Positions 47,467-60,665 of a DNA stretch of 64,000 nt are shown piece after piece. A program made the position numbers and the translations under genes. Below the pieces are notes generated by a model. The model saw only the letters and a program-made list of their open reading frames with translations, made no database searches and was not told the origin of the DNA. This DNA comes from Plectrocnemia conspersa (Eukaryota > Arthropoda > Insecta > Trichoptera > Polycentropodidae). The stretch covers positions 124,001 to 188,000 of the forward strand of contig VTFK01000362.1 in NCBI GenBank assembly GCA_009617715.1. The letters run 5' to 3'. The stretch's first letter is position 1. Each line of letters opens with the position of its first letter.

Positions 47467-50400
47467 TTGTAAAATATTAAGTCTGCCTATTTAAAATAAA
47501 TTGCCACGCGCATGAAAACAATGACATATCATCGTGCCGTCCGAAAGAAATTTCGAGGACAATAGACTAGCGCTATGACGCTAAAATTTCCTTTAAAATA
47601 TTAAAGCTAAAACTTTAAATATGACTCGCTAAGTTTCTGTAGAGACAGTAATATAAACACACGTCACTCGTTGTTCTTTAATACGGAAAGAGTTTTTATT
47701 AATTTTCCTTCAGCTAAATAAATTTGTAGGAAATTACTTCATATGTATATTTTATAAACTGTATATGAAACAGTCCTTCTGGCGTTTAACTGGCTGAAAA
47801 ATCACACTACTCATCCACTATTCCCAAAACTTTATTGAGAAATAGCAATTTAATATGAAATGTGTGCCAATGTGTAAGTGTATCAATTTTCACAAAACTC
47901 TCCTCTTTCAATCTGTCCGCGTTAAAGGAACATTATTTTATTTACTAGACCAGTAAACTATGATTTTAGCATTTGAGTGATTGTTTAATATGGTATAAAG
48001 AGACATCTTACGTACTTTTTATTGGCAAATAAAAACTTAATAAAGGCGTTTTTGCTATTATTATTATTTTAAATAGCAACATAATCATAAACAATGGATA
48101 ATGCACAAATATGGCATAGATTTGCATAAGAGCATATCTTGAACGGGTATCGACCGTGTTCTATAGCTTTAGGCTACTATTGATATTATCGATATCCACC
48201 TTCTACATTAGTGAAATTCAATAACGTGTTATTACTATCCATTGTAAAAATACTTGTACATGCGTTGCAAACTAATGATCAAAAACTGTAACGCAATAAT
48301 CACTTTTGTTCTTATTCTTATTTACTTGGACCATTATCAGTATTGCTTTGCACTAAAACGGTTGAACCATATTTTAACAATAAGGTCTGAGAATCGAATA
48401 TTAATTCCAGAATGTAGCCACATTGCATAATGTAGCTGAGCTCGCACAAGCGGAGCTACGCTGAATCAACTCCTAAAAGCCCGAGAAAGCAGCTGCTTCC
48501 AATTTGAAATTTAAATCTGGTCCAGTAAATTTAAATCGCCAACAGATAAAATTTAAACGATGCTCTTTTTCACTCAATCTGTAAGCTTCAAGTTATTTAT
48601 TTATTTTTTGATAATATAAAGTGAAACGTAGAAATACACGAAGATAAAAAAATGGTAAAAAAAGTCAGCACACAAGAGCGCAATAATAAATTTCAATGAT
48701 TAACGAGCGAATCCGCTCACCGTGTTAGCGCGTCATAGTTCGCGTCGCGTGCCACTCGATTTTTGGTCAGATAATGTTCGCGCCATCAATACATGTTTAT
48801 TAATCTGTGCCAATAACGAAAATTTCTTCATCCATCTCGAAGTATGACAGTCGAAGTAATCTTTACACGGCTACGATGACAAGACGCCAAACGAGTTTCC
48901 AAAGAGTGTAAGCAATTTTTCAATGGAGTGCAAGAAAGAGCGGCGCAGTGGACATTAGCGATCGACAACCTTTTAGGGCAGATGGTGATAAAACTGAAAA
49001 ATATGCTTCGTTAGGATTTTTAATATTGACATACATGCGGCCGTTAGGATATTCGAAGTGATTAAAAAAAATCAAACAAATGCGGATTCGATGTCATTAA
49101 AAAAAGACCTTAAGTCGCTGTAGAGATGTGGCACAATAGTTATATTATAACTTCCTTTTCTTTGATATAACTGCCGTATAGCTTATGCGGTAGTGTTTTG
49201 ACCTATAAACTTGAAAGGAATACAAATTTTTACGTCATCCGAATCTGGCTCTACTGTATTGAAACTCAGTCAAAAGTTTCAGAGTTATTGAAGTGTGTAC
49301 TCAATAAAGCACTTTTTTAAATTTCTGAATGACGGTGTCAGCTGAGTGCTTTAGAGAGTTGCGATTGCATCCATAATTCTGCACAGTTGCGATCAGAGAG
49401 TCAGCGCTCGAAAATGTATTTTTAAGACAAACCATCCAGCTTCTCTACGAGCTTGTTAGGCATATGATGTTTTTGCCAATAGCTACTTGTATATTTTGTA
49501 TATATATTGTTTATAAATGTTTGATATTTTATTTTAGCACTAATGATTTCAATAATACCAGTATTACCGATATTAAAATATTGTCAATACCGGTATTGAC
49601 ATAATTATTTAAATTAATTATTAATAAAAAAGTACATCTCGCATGTTTCATCGTATTTATTAATTATCAAAACCATTGCATTCTAATACCCCAGCAATTA
49701 TTGTTTTTTAAATAAATTACAATGTCACAGGTAATTCATTTTTGTGAAAATTTTTGATTTTGACTTGTTTTTTATTACATTACAATTAAATTTAAATTAT
49801 ACCTAATTGTCTTGTTTTGAACTTTAAACGTGGTTTAGTTGGTCCATTAATTCAAAGTCTTAGTTTATGCTGTAATATATTGTTGAATTTTAATACATGC
49901 TTGCGAATTAAGCGAAAAAAATCAGACGATAAATGACGAGCGGTGGTGGAGAAGCTGGCTCAAGGATGATGTCCGTGGGGGGTCCTCAAATGTCTTGTAT
50001 GTGGCGTGGCAGCGACAGTAAAACGGAGGATGATCCCTCTCTTCCATTGAGGAATCTTATGTTGTCTGAAGACGGCGGTCGTCTGGTTTCTTCGAGTGTC
50101 TGCGAGTGACCGCTTGTGGCTACTTTCTTCTCATCGCGGTCCAGGGTTAAATATCCAAGGCTGCAAAGCTTGCTGACCAATCACAATCATGCAGCGACTA
50201 TCCAGACAATAGATGTACTCGTTTCTTAGAACAGCGAATTAGGTATACGCCTTTAGAAAGCGACATTTGCTTGATGGGCATTGTCCAAGGTCATATTCTG
50301 CAACGGGAATCTTGTGGATCAGGTGATTTATTATATCCGTGACCGTTTCGCAACAAATAAATATTTTTTCAATGCACCGGATAATCCTTGCGTGTTGTTT

Positions 50401-52024
50401 AAGATTTTTTCTGGTCGTAACGGGGCTTGTGTGTGGTCGCCACACCTATATTTAAATATATTTTTTATGCTAAAAATTTTTTAAATGTAAATTAAATACC
50501 ATTAAACCATTGTTATAAGCACTACAGCTACAAACTATTGAAGAAAATAAATAATTCTTTGTGCTTATACAATTGATTCTAAAACTTCTATATACACAAT
50601 AGACTATTACTATTACGTTTACTATAACATAATTATTTTCTGCTTTAATGTTTGCATAGATATCAAACGCATATTACTGATACTATATATTATTTATACG
50701 AATTATTATGTGTAGATAATATTGGGAAAAGATAAAAATTTCTACCAAAAACTTTCAAGGTAATAGATATACATAGATAATAGATAAAACGAAATAACAG
50801 ACACTTAAAATGTATAATTTGAGGATTGAGGAAGTCATGACAAATCAATCTGGAATTTTCCAGTATTTCTAACAATAACATACAGAAGAACTATTCAAAA
50901 ACTGTAGCTTATACCAATACACAAAATAAAAATCGAGAACGTCTTCCAATTTATAAATAGATGGTAGTCGAACACACGCCCAAAAGAGCCCATTCCGACC
51001 CAATAACGGTTTAGTGTAATTCTTGTTGTTTTTTTTTTCTTTCACATACTTCATAAAGACAGTATGGTAGATAGTGGGTGCATCCAGATCCGCCCACACT
51101 TCTTAGTAACCGTACAAAACCTTCGCTCGATCGAAAGGTATTTAATTACAGTATCATCTCGGCGCGTAAAGATGAGAAAGAAAATAAGAAGAAGAGACAA
51201 CTATGGGATAATGAAAAATATGGTAGATTTTGACCGACTTTCTCCTTCGACGCGCTCATCGACTTGTGGCCACGCGCTCACAAAGTTATTACTGTAACTG
51301 TAACCGACTGCAATTCTTCTTCAGTGAGTACTATGGAATACTACTATAGGTCAAATGTGACGCTTGTTACTTGTAGTCGAAGTTCAAGGGCAATGTCTTA
51401 GAAGAAAAGTGTAACAATAATAATTTAAACGCTCCAATAGACAGTGACTAGTTTGAATAGATAACATTTATGATATATTAGCTATAAAAACTTAGGTGGT
51501 TATGTATGAGGATAAAATGCTTTGCTAATTGATCTCAATCTTAGTGTATTTACGCAAAAATGAGAACGAGACACACTTATATTATTATTATATACATATT
51601 CTATATCATAATAATAATGGAACACAGATAAAAGTTAAGTGACGTAAAAAAACGATTATACCATATATGACTCAGTAGAAAAACTTTTTGAGGCACTCTT
51701 TTTTTATTTAATTTTTGTAATTTTTTATCTGAAGAAAGTTGATGTGTTAGTAATATAATATATTAGGTTTCAACTACCTGTACATTTTTTTTATAATTTA
51801 GAGGTCACTCTAGCATTCGAATAAACAAAAAACATACACAGTATTTTCACAATAATAATTGGAAATATTACATTGACCATCTAATTATTTAATTACCCAT
51901 AAATATCACCTAATAACTATGCTTTATTTGGAAAAGACGCGCGCGAGAAAATATATTCTACACTAAGCACATTACTATCGCTAATCTGGACCATTTATTT
52001 TAATATGTAAACACATTTACAAGG
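47467..52024. other. no gene recognised; two small repeat traces
   Basis: A fragment of dispersed repeat B occurs at about 49330-49400 (reverse complement TGGATGCAATCGCAACTCTC). At 49540-49600 the palindromic sequence AATACCAGTATTACC...AATACCGGTATTG resembles hAT subterminal sequence also seen near 52695 and 54645. The ORFs in this stretch are short and unassigned. Confidence 0.4.
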
Positions 52025-52245
52025 AGTGTCCAAGAAGCGATGCAATTGATTTACAAACATCCTCGATATGATTCGCTAGAGCTGTATTAAACCAGCTTTA
52101 AAAAATTGTGACAATTGGTTACAGAGACAAGATAACAGCAGATCGTCTTGAAAGTTGTTGATCCACGAAATCACAGCCGACAAGAATACAACTTGACACT
52201 CCAGCGAAGACTCTCGGACCTTCGATTTCAACTCCACCATTTATC
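52025..52245 (+). repeat. dispersed repeat A, copy 3
   Basis: GTCCAAGAAGCGATGCAATT, AACATCCTCGATATGATTCG and GACACTCCAGCGAAGACTCT align with copies 1 and 2. It lacks the 5' part seen in the other two. Confidence 0.75.
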
Positions 52246-55200
52246 TATATATGTATATGGTAATTTATATATGCTTATAAAATTAACTGTTACAGCTATT
52301 CCAGCGTCTATTTAGTTACAAGGTCACACCCCTTCGGCCTCAAAATAATTTGTCGTTTAATGGAAGTTACTCATATCTATACTTTGCGACAAAAAAATCA
52401 CGAAATCTGATTCCACGAAAAGCGCTTCCCCCTCGTCGGTCGGTGTTTTTAACAATTATTGCTGCCGTTATCTGTTAATCGATTATCAGCTTCACAATAT
52501 GACTCATGTTTATTTCCTTGTGCTGCTTGTTATCTCTGTATGGTGCGTTTTTTAGGAACCTTGCTCGGTACATATGTATAACTTGCGACATTATACAAGT
52601 CACGAACTGCTATGACAGTTTCGCAACTGAATTTTTTAAGCAATTAAATCGCAATAATAAAGAAAATAATTTATGCACTCGCTTCATACGGCTTAAAATA
52701 CCGGTATAACGAATACTGGTATTTTGGTATAATTCATTTTTATGTTGCTGAACGAAGTTTTAAATTTAATATAATTTTATTCACTAAATAATATTTTCTT
52801 AGTAAAATGAAACGCGTGAAATTATTTTAATCTTATCTACTAATATTCTGTTTTTAGACAACAATTTTGACACCAATATGGAAGCAAATATTAAAATAAA
52901 ACACGCAAAGATATGTATAAAAATATATGCACATCGCTAAAGTTTGCGATAAGGCGTCGAAATAAGTTTTATTTTAATTATTCCCATTGACAAAAGACTC
53001 ATTTAGTTATTTGCTTTATTATCAGCAATGTGTTGTATTGAATGCCTTATCTTACATTCCTTTTTATAAATATATCTCAATACATAAACATGTTATTATT
53101 TATATTTATATTTATACAGATATAGGCTCCTTTACAATTGATAAAATTGAAATACACAATGGCTAGTGTGATGCTTTTAGTTAATTCCGTCTATTGTCAC
53201 GTACAGTCCGCACTAGCCGGTATGAAAAAATGATAAATGGATTTATTGCACTCTTAATGCGTAAATGGGTTTGTTCTTACGGTTAGTGCTTCAATTTCAA
53301 AAAAAGCTTTGCACTTATAGGTCATTATAAAATGACATGTGTGTTAAAAGTAACACATTTTGGGTGACACGCATCGTTTACGGACGGTCCCCGCTCAAGT
53401 CCGAAGTAAATTACACCAAGAAGTCTAAGCATTGCTGCATCTAAATTTGTATCAGTAAATACAGTTGGGTCATTCAATTTGGTGGTAAAAATATGGGATT
53501 TATAAATACTATTTCTTTTTCATTGCAATAGTGCCAAGGCAGAATTCACATAATTAAATGATGTAATGTCAATTGTAACAAATATAGTGAATTTATATAT
53601 TTATGCACAAGTTCTTTACATGCGAGTATTTTCCGCAATTTTACAGGAAGTTGATTCAATCTACAGTGGACTGCTGTTGTTTAATAATGTTAAGTGGAAA
53701 TTAAGGAAAAGTACTTGGGCGACTTGTATAAATTAAAAGTTTCTTAAGAATAATAATCTGAACGATTTTCTTAAGCTTAATGATCATAAGTGGGTCAGCA
53801 TATTGCTATATTTAACATATCTCTCTATTCATATAAATGAGTTGAATTCAAAATTACAAGGTCGTGCTAAGATTAAGGTCCTACAAAATTACTATTGTTT
53901 CGATATAATAAATATTTTAATTACAAATTATTTTAATTAAAACACAATATATTTTCGACAATACGGACGCAAAATCTTTCTTCTTTTGTAACAAGAAATC
54001 GTTGTTAATTGTACCCTTTTAGTCCCAGAAAGTCGGAATATCGGCCCACCCGACAAATACTTCAGGGCAAATTAAAAAAATTAACATATTTTTATACGAT
54101 GTGCGTAACGTGTTAACATAAAAGAAAATACACTTGCTTTATTTCAGGCAAGTTTAATGGTACCTAGCAGCTCCCAATTACGTAACAAATAAATGACCGC
54201 ACCGCTGCGGCCTGCTGGCCTCTTTTTTATGATAGGGATGGCTGGTGAATTGAAAATAAATGCTGGTATTGCATTTATTACATTTAATTTTTTCAAGTTT
54301 TTATACATTTGTATCACCATTCAGACATATTTTTACGCAAATAGTCTATGTAATACGCAAATAGTCTATGTAATAAAATATTACATTGAAATAAAAAACG
54401 TATTTGAAAAATTTGCATTTTTGCATCATTGGAAAATATTAAATGTTGTTTTTTTCTGCCTTTTTTTTTAACTAAAAAAATATATAATATATTTTTTTTC
54501 TCTGTTGTTACAACTAAATATTATTGCTTTTTATTACCTTGCATCATTGAGAGTATCACAATAAAAGTTAAAAATTTGAAACACATATAACATCAATTAT
54601 TTAAGAAAAATGCAAATCTGGAATACCCTTAATCAACACCAGTAATACCAGTATTATTGCAGTCCCTAGTTGCAACCTGTTTAAAATCCATCGCAACTTA
54701 CATACAAGTCTAGTAAAATACAAGCTAATCCTAGCTCGTCATAATCGTTAATGGCAGCAAAGAGTGGATGAGAACTACACCCTCTCAGGCTGAGCAAATG
54801 TATAAAATCGGATACACAGCGCTCAAATCAACAACTATTGTTTGCGATTAACTTCTAATAACCCATCAATAACTTCCACTTGAGCTTTCCATTTAAGATA
54901 CACCACAGTTCGTACAAACTTGGACCAGGATCATCAATTAACAGGATCGAGAAAGCAGCCGCTTCCCTCTTCACGGTACCTTTGGTTCAGCTCAACGTCC
55001 ATAATTTATAATTTAACCCGCTTTGCAAATTTTGCATATACATACGTTGATATAATTATATAAATTTATGTAAACGTGATTATTTTTTTTTGGCACAAAT
55101 ATTAATTATAAACAAAAATAACTTATTGTATAAAAATAACATTAATGCACAAACAACATTTTTGCTACAATATGAAAGATTTTTGCATTTTATATCTGTG

Positions 55201-55330
55201 ATTATTGCTCACATTAAAGTCATTAATTATATACATAATATGTATGTATATTCTTAGAATCATTTTTTTGGCATATAGCTTGAACTGCGAAAAATAATAC
55301 AATTTAATATTTATAATGTTACTTGTATAA
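52246..55330. other. no gene recognised
   Basis: AT-rich. TACCGGTATAACGAATACTG near 52695 and CCAGTAATACCAGTATTATT with GCAGTCCCTAG near 54645-54672 look like hAT-type terminal and subterminal sequence. A fragment at 54950-55010 is shared with 40845-40920. ORFs are short. Confidence 0.35.
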
Positions 55331-55339
55331 AAAAATTAC

Positions 55340-55450
55340 GGTAGTGGTCCGCAGGATACAATTTTTTTGCGATTCGCGATTGCGTCCCTTATTCTTGCCC
55401 GTCGCGGCCTGGACGTTAGCGCTTGAGAATGCTCATCCGTCTTGACAGAG
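55340..55450 (-). repeat. dispersed repeat B, copy
   Basis: On the minus strand GGGCAAGAATAAGGGACGCA followed by ATCGCGAA and later GCGGACCAC matches the family described at 57.4, 60.0 and 60.6 kb. Confidence 0.6.
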
Positions 55451-56880
55451 CTTGCCAAATACAAGGATGTTTTCGGAGATGGTGCTTTTCTTAACATATT
55501 TAATGGTATAATTATTGTTTGTGTGACGTATTTGGGGTACATTTAAATCATGATGGTCAAATTTGAAATAAAAAATAAATTAGTTATACATTGTGATTTA
55601 ATCAAACGTGTGAAGAAAGTATGTTATTGAAAGCACAATAGCTTGAATCTGGAAATAGTACCCACACAATGGTTTCTATCACAGAACCATATATTGAAAG
55701 ACTGAAAGATCCGAAGCACGCTCTATTAATCCGTTTGATCTCCGCGGATTGGCGGACATGTGGAGCACATCACCTTACATACAGACGCAGTATTGACACA
55801 TGATGTCTAGTCTCTAAGAGAACAAGCAGTGGCGTTGCATCAACGTTAAGGTTGCATCACACGGAGGAGACTCTTCGATACTCGGTTGCAAAATAACGGG
55901 CCGGCGTCATGTGGACCGTGCACGCTTTTACCGAAACAAAGCGCGTTATGCCATTGCGAAAATTTAGCATCGTTTGTGCACAACGCCGAATTAGAGCTTG
56001 GCCGCTCGTTTTCGAAAGGCCATATTAACGAATCGACATGGTGAATTATCCATTTGATTTGGAAGTGGGTGTGGAACTAGAAGCATCACTGGCCAGCTCA
56101 AAATATCGCATTATGCCTACAACATCACAAATACAATTCCAGGGTTGTCTACATTCTTTAGTACAGCGGTCGACAATATAATTTAAAATTTTTAAGAGAG
56201 TGTAATCTGCTATATGTATTACATGTACATCTTTATTTTTATAATAATTATATATTCGAATCAAATCAATACTAATAAATCTTATTAACTTGACAATATA
56301 TCAAAAAATTAACACGAGGTTAAAAATACGCCTTTGAACGAAGCCCTCAAAGAATTTCGGCTGACGGGGGATGATCGAGCGATATACCTAAGGATATAGC
56401 TTTTGGAAAATTTCTTTCTCACAACCGAACTTTACGGTCTAAAAATACTTCTGAAGAAAAAATCAACTTATGTAGTGACGTACGACCTCAAAGGAATCTT
56501 ATCAGGTATTTATAACAGTAAATGTATTTTAATAATACATTTTATATTATTGAATGTTATTTTAAAAATAGCTTACGTTCAAACACCGATATAACTTTTG
56601 AACACATTATCATACGATCCGATGATCGACTTTTTATATATAATATATAAATTTATTTATAGAATTTATGTGCTTGAAAACAAAGCATCTTTGCCCTCCT
56701 TCCCCGATCTTTAATATATGTATTTATATCGAGCAATTCGAATCACATATGAACCCTATTGTATTTTTAGAGTGGGTTGTACATATTTTTCTCAGGTTCC
56801 TATAGTGCAACTGAGCAATAAATACGGGTGGTATTTAATATAATACACATTATTATATGTAGAGAAGGTTGAGATAGATA
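55451..56880. other. no gene recognised
   Basis: 55.7-56.1 kb is less AT-rich but has no recognisable coding pattern. The rest is AT-rich intergenic sequence. Confidence 0.4.
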
Positions 56881-56883
56881 ATT

Positions 56884-57175
56884 ACAGTGAAATCTCAGTA
56901 TAGCGAAGCTCACGGGACCGAAGAAAAAAATCGTTATATTGAATGTAAGGAAGATGATATACTTTTATTTTATTTTATTTAGCAAATAATTAGCATAGAA
57001 ATAAACTCTTACAATGTTTTTATTGTCCATTTTTAAGAACACTGAAATGAACACTATAAAATTTGTTAAAAAAATGTTTTATAAAAAATATTTGAGGATC
57101 GGCGAAACACTTCAACTAAATTCAGAGAAATATTTCGTTATACTGAGATCAGTCTTCGTTACAATGAAAACATTT
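56884..57175. mobile_element. pogo/Tigger-like remnant
   Basis: The left end ACAGTGAAATCTCAGTATAG followed by CGAAGCTCACGGGACCGAAG and CGTTATATTGAATG, and the right end with TTTCGTTATACTGAGATCAG, have the layout of pogo/Tigger termini (CAGTGAAACCTCGATATAACGAA type). About 290 bp and non-coding, so a MITE-sized derivative. Confidence 0.7.
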
Positions 57176-57419
57176 CTGACTTGAATCTTTGGAATATTCT
57201 AGTCTTAAATTTTCTGGTTGTACCCAAGATTTATATTAAATATTTATTTATCATGTCCACAAATAACCTTTATAGCAAATATAGCATTTCATACACATAT
57301 GTATGTATAATACATATATACACAAAAATACATACACGCTATTTATATACCACACACATTTATATTACAAATACAAAATTATTTCAAAATTAAAAAAATG
57401 TCATTCTCGAGCACTGAAG

Positions 57420-57540
57420 TCTTGGCGTGACGGTCAAGAATAAAGGATGCAATCGCGACTCTCTAGGCACTCTACAGATATCGATACAAGTATCAATAAA
57501 TTATTGCCACCACCTCTAGGTAAACTCAAAAATTGTTTCT
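57420..57540 (+). repeat. dispersed repeat B, copy
   Basis: GGTCAAGAATAAAGGATGCA, ATCGCGACTCTCTAGGCACT and GCCACCACCTCTAGGTAAAC define the best-preserved copy of this family in the window. Confidence 0.7.
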
Positions 57541-58429
57541 AAGTTGATAATGCAATAACTGTATTTCAGGGCACTAATATATAAAAAACATTACGACTCG
57601 TACTTACTCTTGTAGATATATATAGATCAGAGGTCGGTTTTTTTTTTGTTTTAAGATTATAACCCGAAAATATATTTTGTATAAAATATATTTATATAAA
57701 ATTCGGGAATATTTTAATTTATATTAATCTCTTGTAGATATATGTAATGAATTTCTTCTGATTCCTCTCTAATGACAAACGTGTAGCAATGTATTAAGGC
57801 GTTATGAACCAACGTATTGTACAGAAGGCGAATCGCCAATAAATTGTTGAAGTGACGCGATCCGCAAAACGAAGTCGAGCATCATTGATGCCACTTATAA
57901 ATCTATGACAGAAGTATTTCTGATCAAATCACATTAAATAATTTTATTTTATGTTAAGACAGCGAATCCGCATTTGTGCAAATACAATTTTATTGGCATA
58001 ATAAAAAGAAGAAAAATCAGATAACTTAAATTACATCCATGATAAAAAATAATAATACTTTTAGTGGATTGAAAAAGTCCACAGCTACACATTTTTTATT
58101 TTAGAAATATTAGTAATTTCTGGAATTTCCGCATATGCGAATATTTTTTCTTTATTATTTTGATTGTTGCTTATAAGTTTTTATGGCCATGGTTGTTATA
58201 AATAGAGAAAAAGCCAATTGGGCTAGAGATAATGCAGTGATACATCAAATGAAAAAATAACTAACTGCGTTTTTTATTTAAATACACAAAAAAATGTTTT
58301 GCTACAAATATTTACAAATACTACACGAAAAGTTGAACAAATATTTGAATAACTAATAATTCAAAATAAGAAAAATAGTCAAAGTACATATACGTACAAA
58401 AGCTTAATTTCCAAAAAATAAGTTAACGA
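57541..58429. other. no gene recognised
   Basis: AT-rich, no coding or repeat signal that I can support. Confidence 0.4.
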
Positions 58430-58715
58430 CAAACTTTATCAAATGCTCTTTGAAAGTCGGTATTGACGTAGTCAATGAAATTGTCAATAACTTTATCACC
58501 GCTTTTGAGAGCATAAGAGAGAGAGAGAGACCATGGAATGACGCAGACGAAAATTGTATTGCTGGTTCAGTAAAGCATGCCGATAGTAATTATGGGTATG
58601 TTTGTTAAGAATTTTATCACCATAGTAGGTGCCGAAGGAATGGCAACCGATGGCGATTTATCGCTCTATTTTATAGATCAGATCACTTTTGTACATCTTA
58701 TAGGTATAAGGAAAA
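58430..58715 (-). pseudogene. non-LTR retrotransposon RT fragment
   Basis: The minus strand reads LNQQYNFRLRHSMVS and, after a frame change, GDKVIDNFIDYVNTDFQRAF with DKV. These match the RT motifs (QxGFRxxxST, then DVIYTDFSKAFDKV) of Jockey/R1/I-type LINEs. A (GA)n tract at 58516-58531 interrupts it. Only the N-terminal RT part is present. Confidence 0.75.
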
Positions 58716-59990
58716 GATTAAGTTAAAAGTAAAAAATAAAAAATATATCGAATGTACATCATTTAAATGTTTGTACTGTAACAGTTACCTACCGAAAGAC
58801 TTTTGTGATCCTCAACCTATTACTATTACTAAATTAGCATTTTTCTTAGCTGCTTTAAGTTCGTTTGCTATTTAAGTAATTGATGCTTTAAACGGATGTT
58901 ATTCAGTTTCCTTTTCTATTAGTGAAAGTTTGAATGAAATGATTGGTTATTATTCAGATATTTAACACTAATTTTAACTAATTGTAAATAGTTAACACGT
59001 AATATTATTTTAATAATTATCAAATAATAAAATTATCTTAATTAAGAAGTCTATTCCTCTTCTAGATGTATATATATAAACTTTTTCTAGTTGTAGTAAA
59101 ATGATGTTGGCTTTGAATCTGTGGTTAAAACGAGATCGCCGTTATCTGATAAGCGAGATTAGCGGCGAATGCGCGTTGGCGAAAATGCGCACGAAAATAT
59201 TGACAAGGTGATAGAGATAAATGGCGAATGTCCGAATTTGTCATTGAAACACAGGTTATCAGATAAATCGGCGAAAATGTAGTGGAGGATGTGTCGCATT
59301 GTATTTGTAGAGATTGTGGATGATGAAAACATGCTGAATTTTAGCACAGTACCTTGATAAATCTACGGATTAATCATCTAAACGAGGAAAAGCCATGTGT
59401 TTTAAAGTAATATAGCAATATAATATATATATTTTTAAAACTCTTTTAACGCTAAGCACCTCTTCGTATTTCTTAAAGAATACAAAGAAAATTCTTAAGG
59501 TATTATTTCATCTCAATATTAAAGCATATGGATATGATCATAGAGTAAAGATTATATGATATTCTTTACTCTATGGACATGATTCACTGAGTTTATGGCT
59601 TTAAATATTTGTTAAGGTACTGAAATATTGTAATTCAACCCTTGTCAATCACCAGTTTTTTGCCCCAGAATACGCTCATGCTTTGCAAAATTTGTTGAAT
59701 CAATTACATATTTACATACGCCATTAGCAAAAGAAATTGTAATTCTGAACAAAATATCTGCCAAGATAAATATATTTTTATTTTAATTTAATTGTTTGGT
59801 TACACATTTTATTTTATGTATATAATTATAAATAAATTTCCAATTGATCATGATTGTCATAGTACAAACAATAAATATACAATTAAACATTTATGGTTCA
59901 CGCTTTAAATATATGAGCACCATTCCACATATTTTTTTCCAGCTCCTCATAGCTATCGCCAAAAACATATTTGGCAAACTCTTTGAGGAG
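58716..59990. other. no gene recognised
   Basis: AT-rich; the ORF at 59159-59347 has no recognisable domain. Confidence 0.4.
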
Positions 59991-60115
59991 TTGAATGGCC
60001 TGTGCAAGAGGAGCGTATGGTCAAGAATAAGGGATTTAATCGCAACTCTCCAAAGCACTCTAAAACTCGATTGATGGGTTGTGGACACCACCTCTTAGAG
60101 TCTTTGAAATCTGCT
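59991..60115 (+). repeat. dispersed repeat B, copy
   Basis: GGTCAAGAATAAGGGATTTA, ATCGCAACTCTCCAAAGCAC and GGACACCACCTCTTAGAGTC align with the 57.4-kb copy. Confidence 0.7.
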
Positions 60116-60539
60116 TCATTGAGTAGACACTACGCCGAGAAATGCATTGTAACACAAGGTTCCTAGCAATTTTTATTTTAAAACAAAAATCACTTCCATT
60201 CGGAAAATATACTTTAGAGCTCCCCAACTTGGACTCACTTAATTTTTATAAACTTCTATCAAAAGGAGGCTGACTTAAATTCACACGATTAAATAACAGA
60301 AGCAACCGCTTTTCTTTTCGCATCTTCTGGTAAATTCAGATTTGCGCCCGCTACGAATACGACTAGATCCTTCAGACGTGCACAGAGAAATAAAACTTAA
60401 CGTACAATTAACATTACAAACTGTACATGTCGATCTCAATTGTTGCACAAAAATAATAACAAACTTTGTATTAAAACAAAAATAAGCACCGCCAGCAAAA
60501 AAATCAGAACAATGCTAATATTAGTTTTCCATTATTTCT

Positions 60540-60665
60540 TGGAGCTTTATCGAGCTTGGCTTCCTAATTGCAATGGTTAAGAATAAAGGATGCAATCGCG
60601 CAGCTGATTCATTGATGTCCAAGCATCAATGGATTGTCGACACCACCCCTCAGAAACTTCAAAGC
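60540..60665 (+). repeat. dispersed repeat B, copy
   Basis: GGTTAAGAATAAAGGATGCA, ATCGCGCAGCTGATTC and CGACACCACCCCTCAGAAAC align with the copies at 57.4 and 60.0 kb. Confidence 0.7.
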
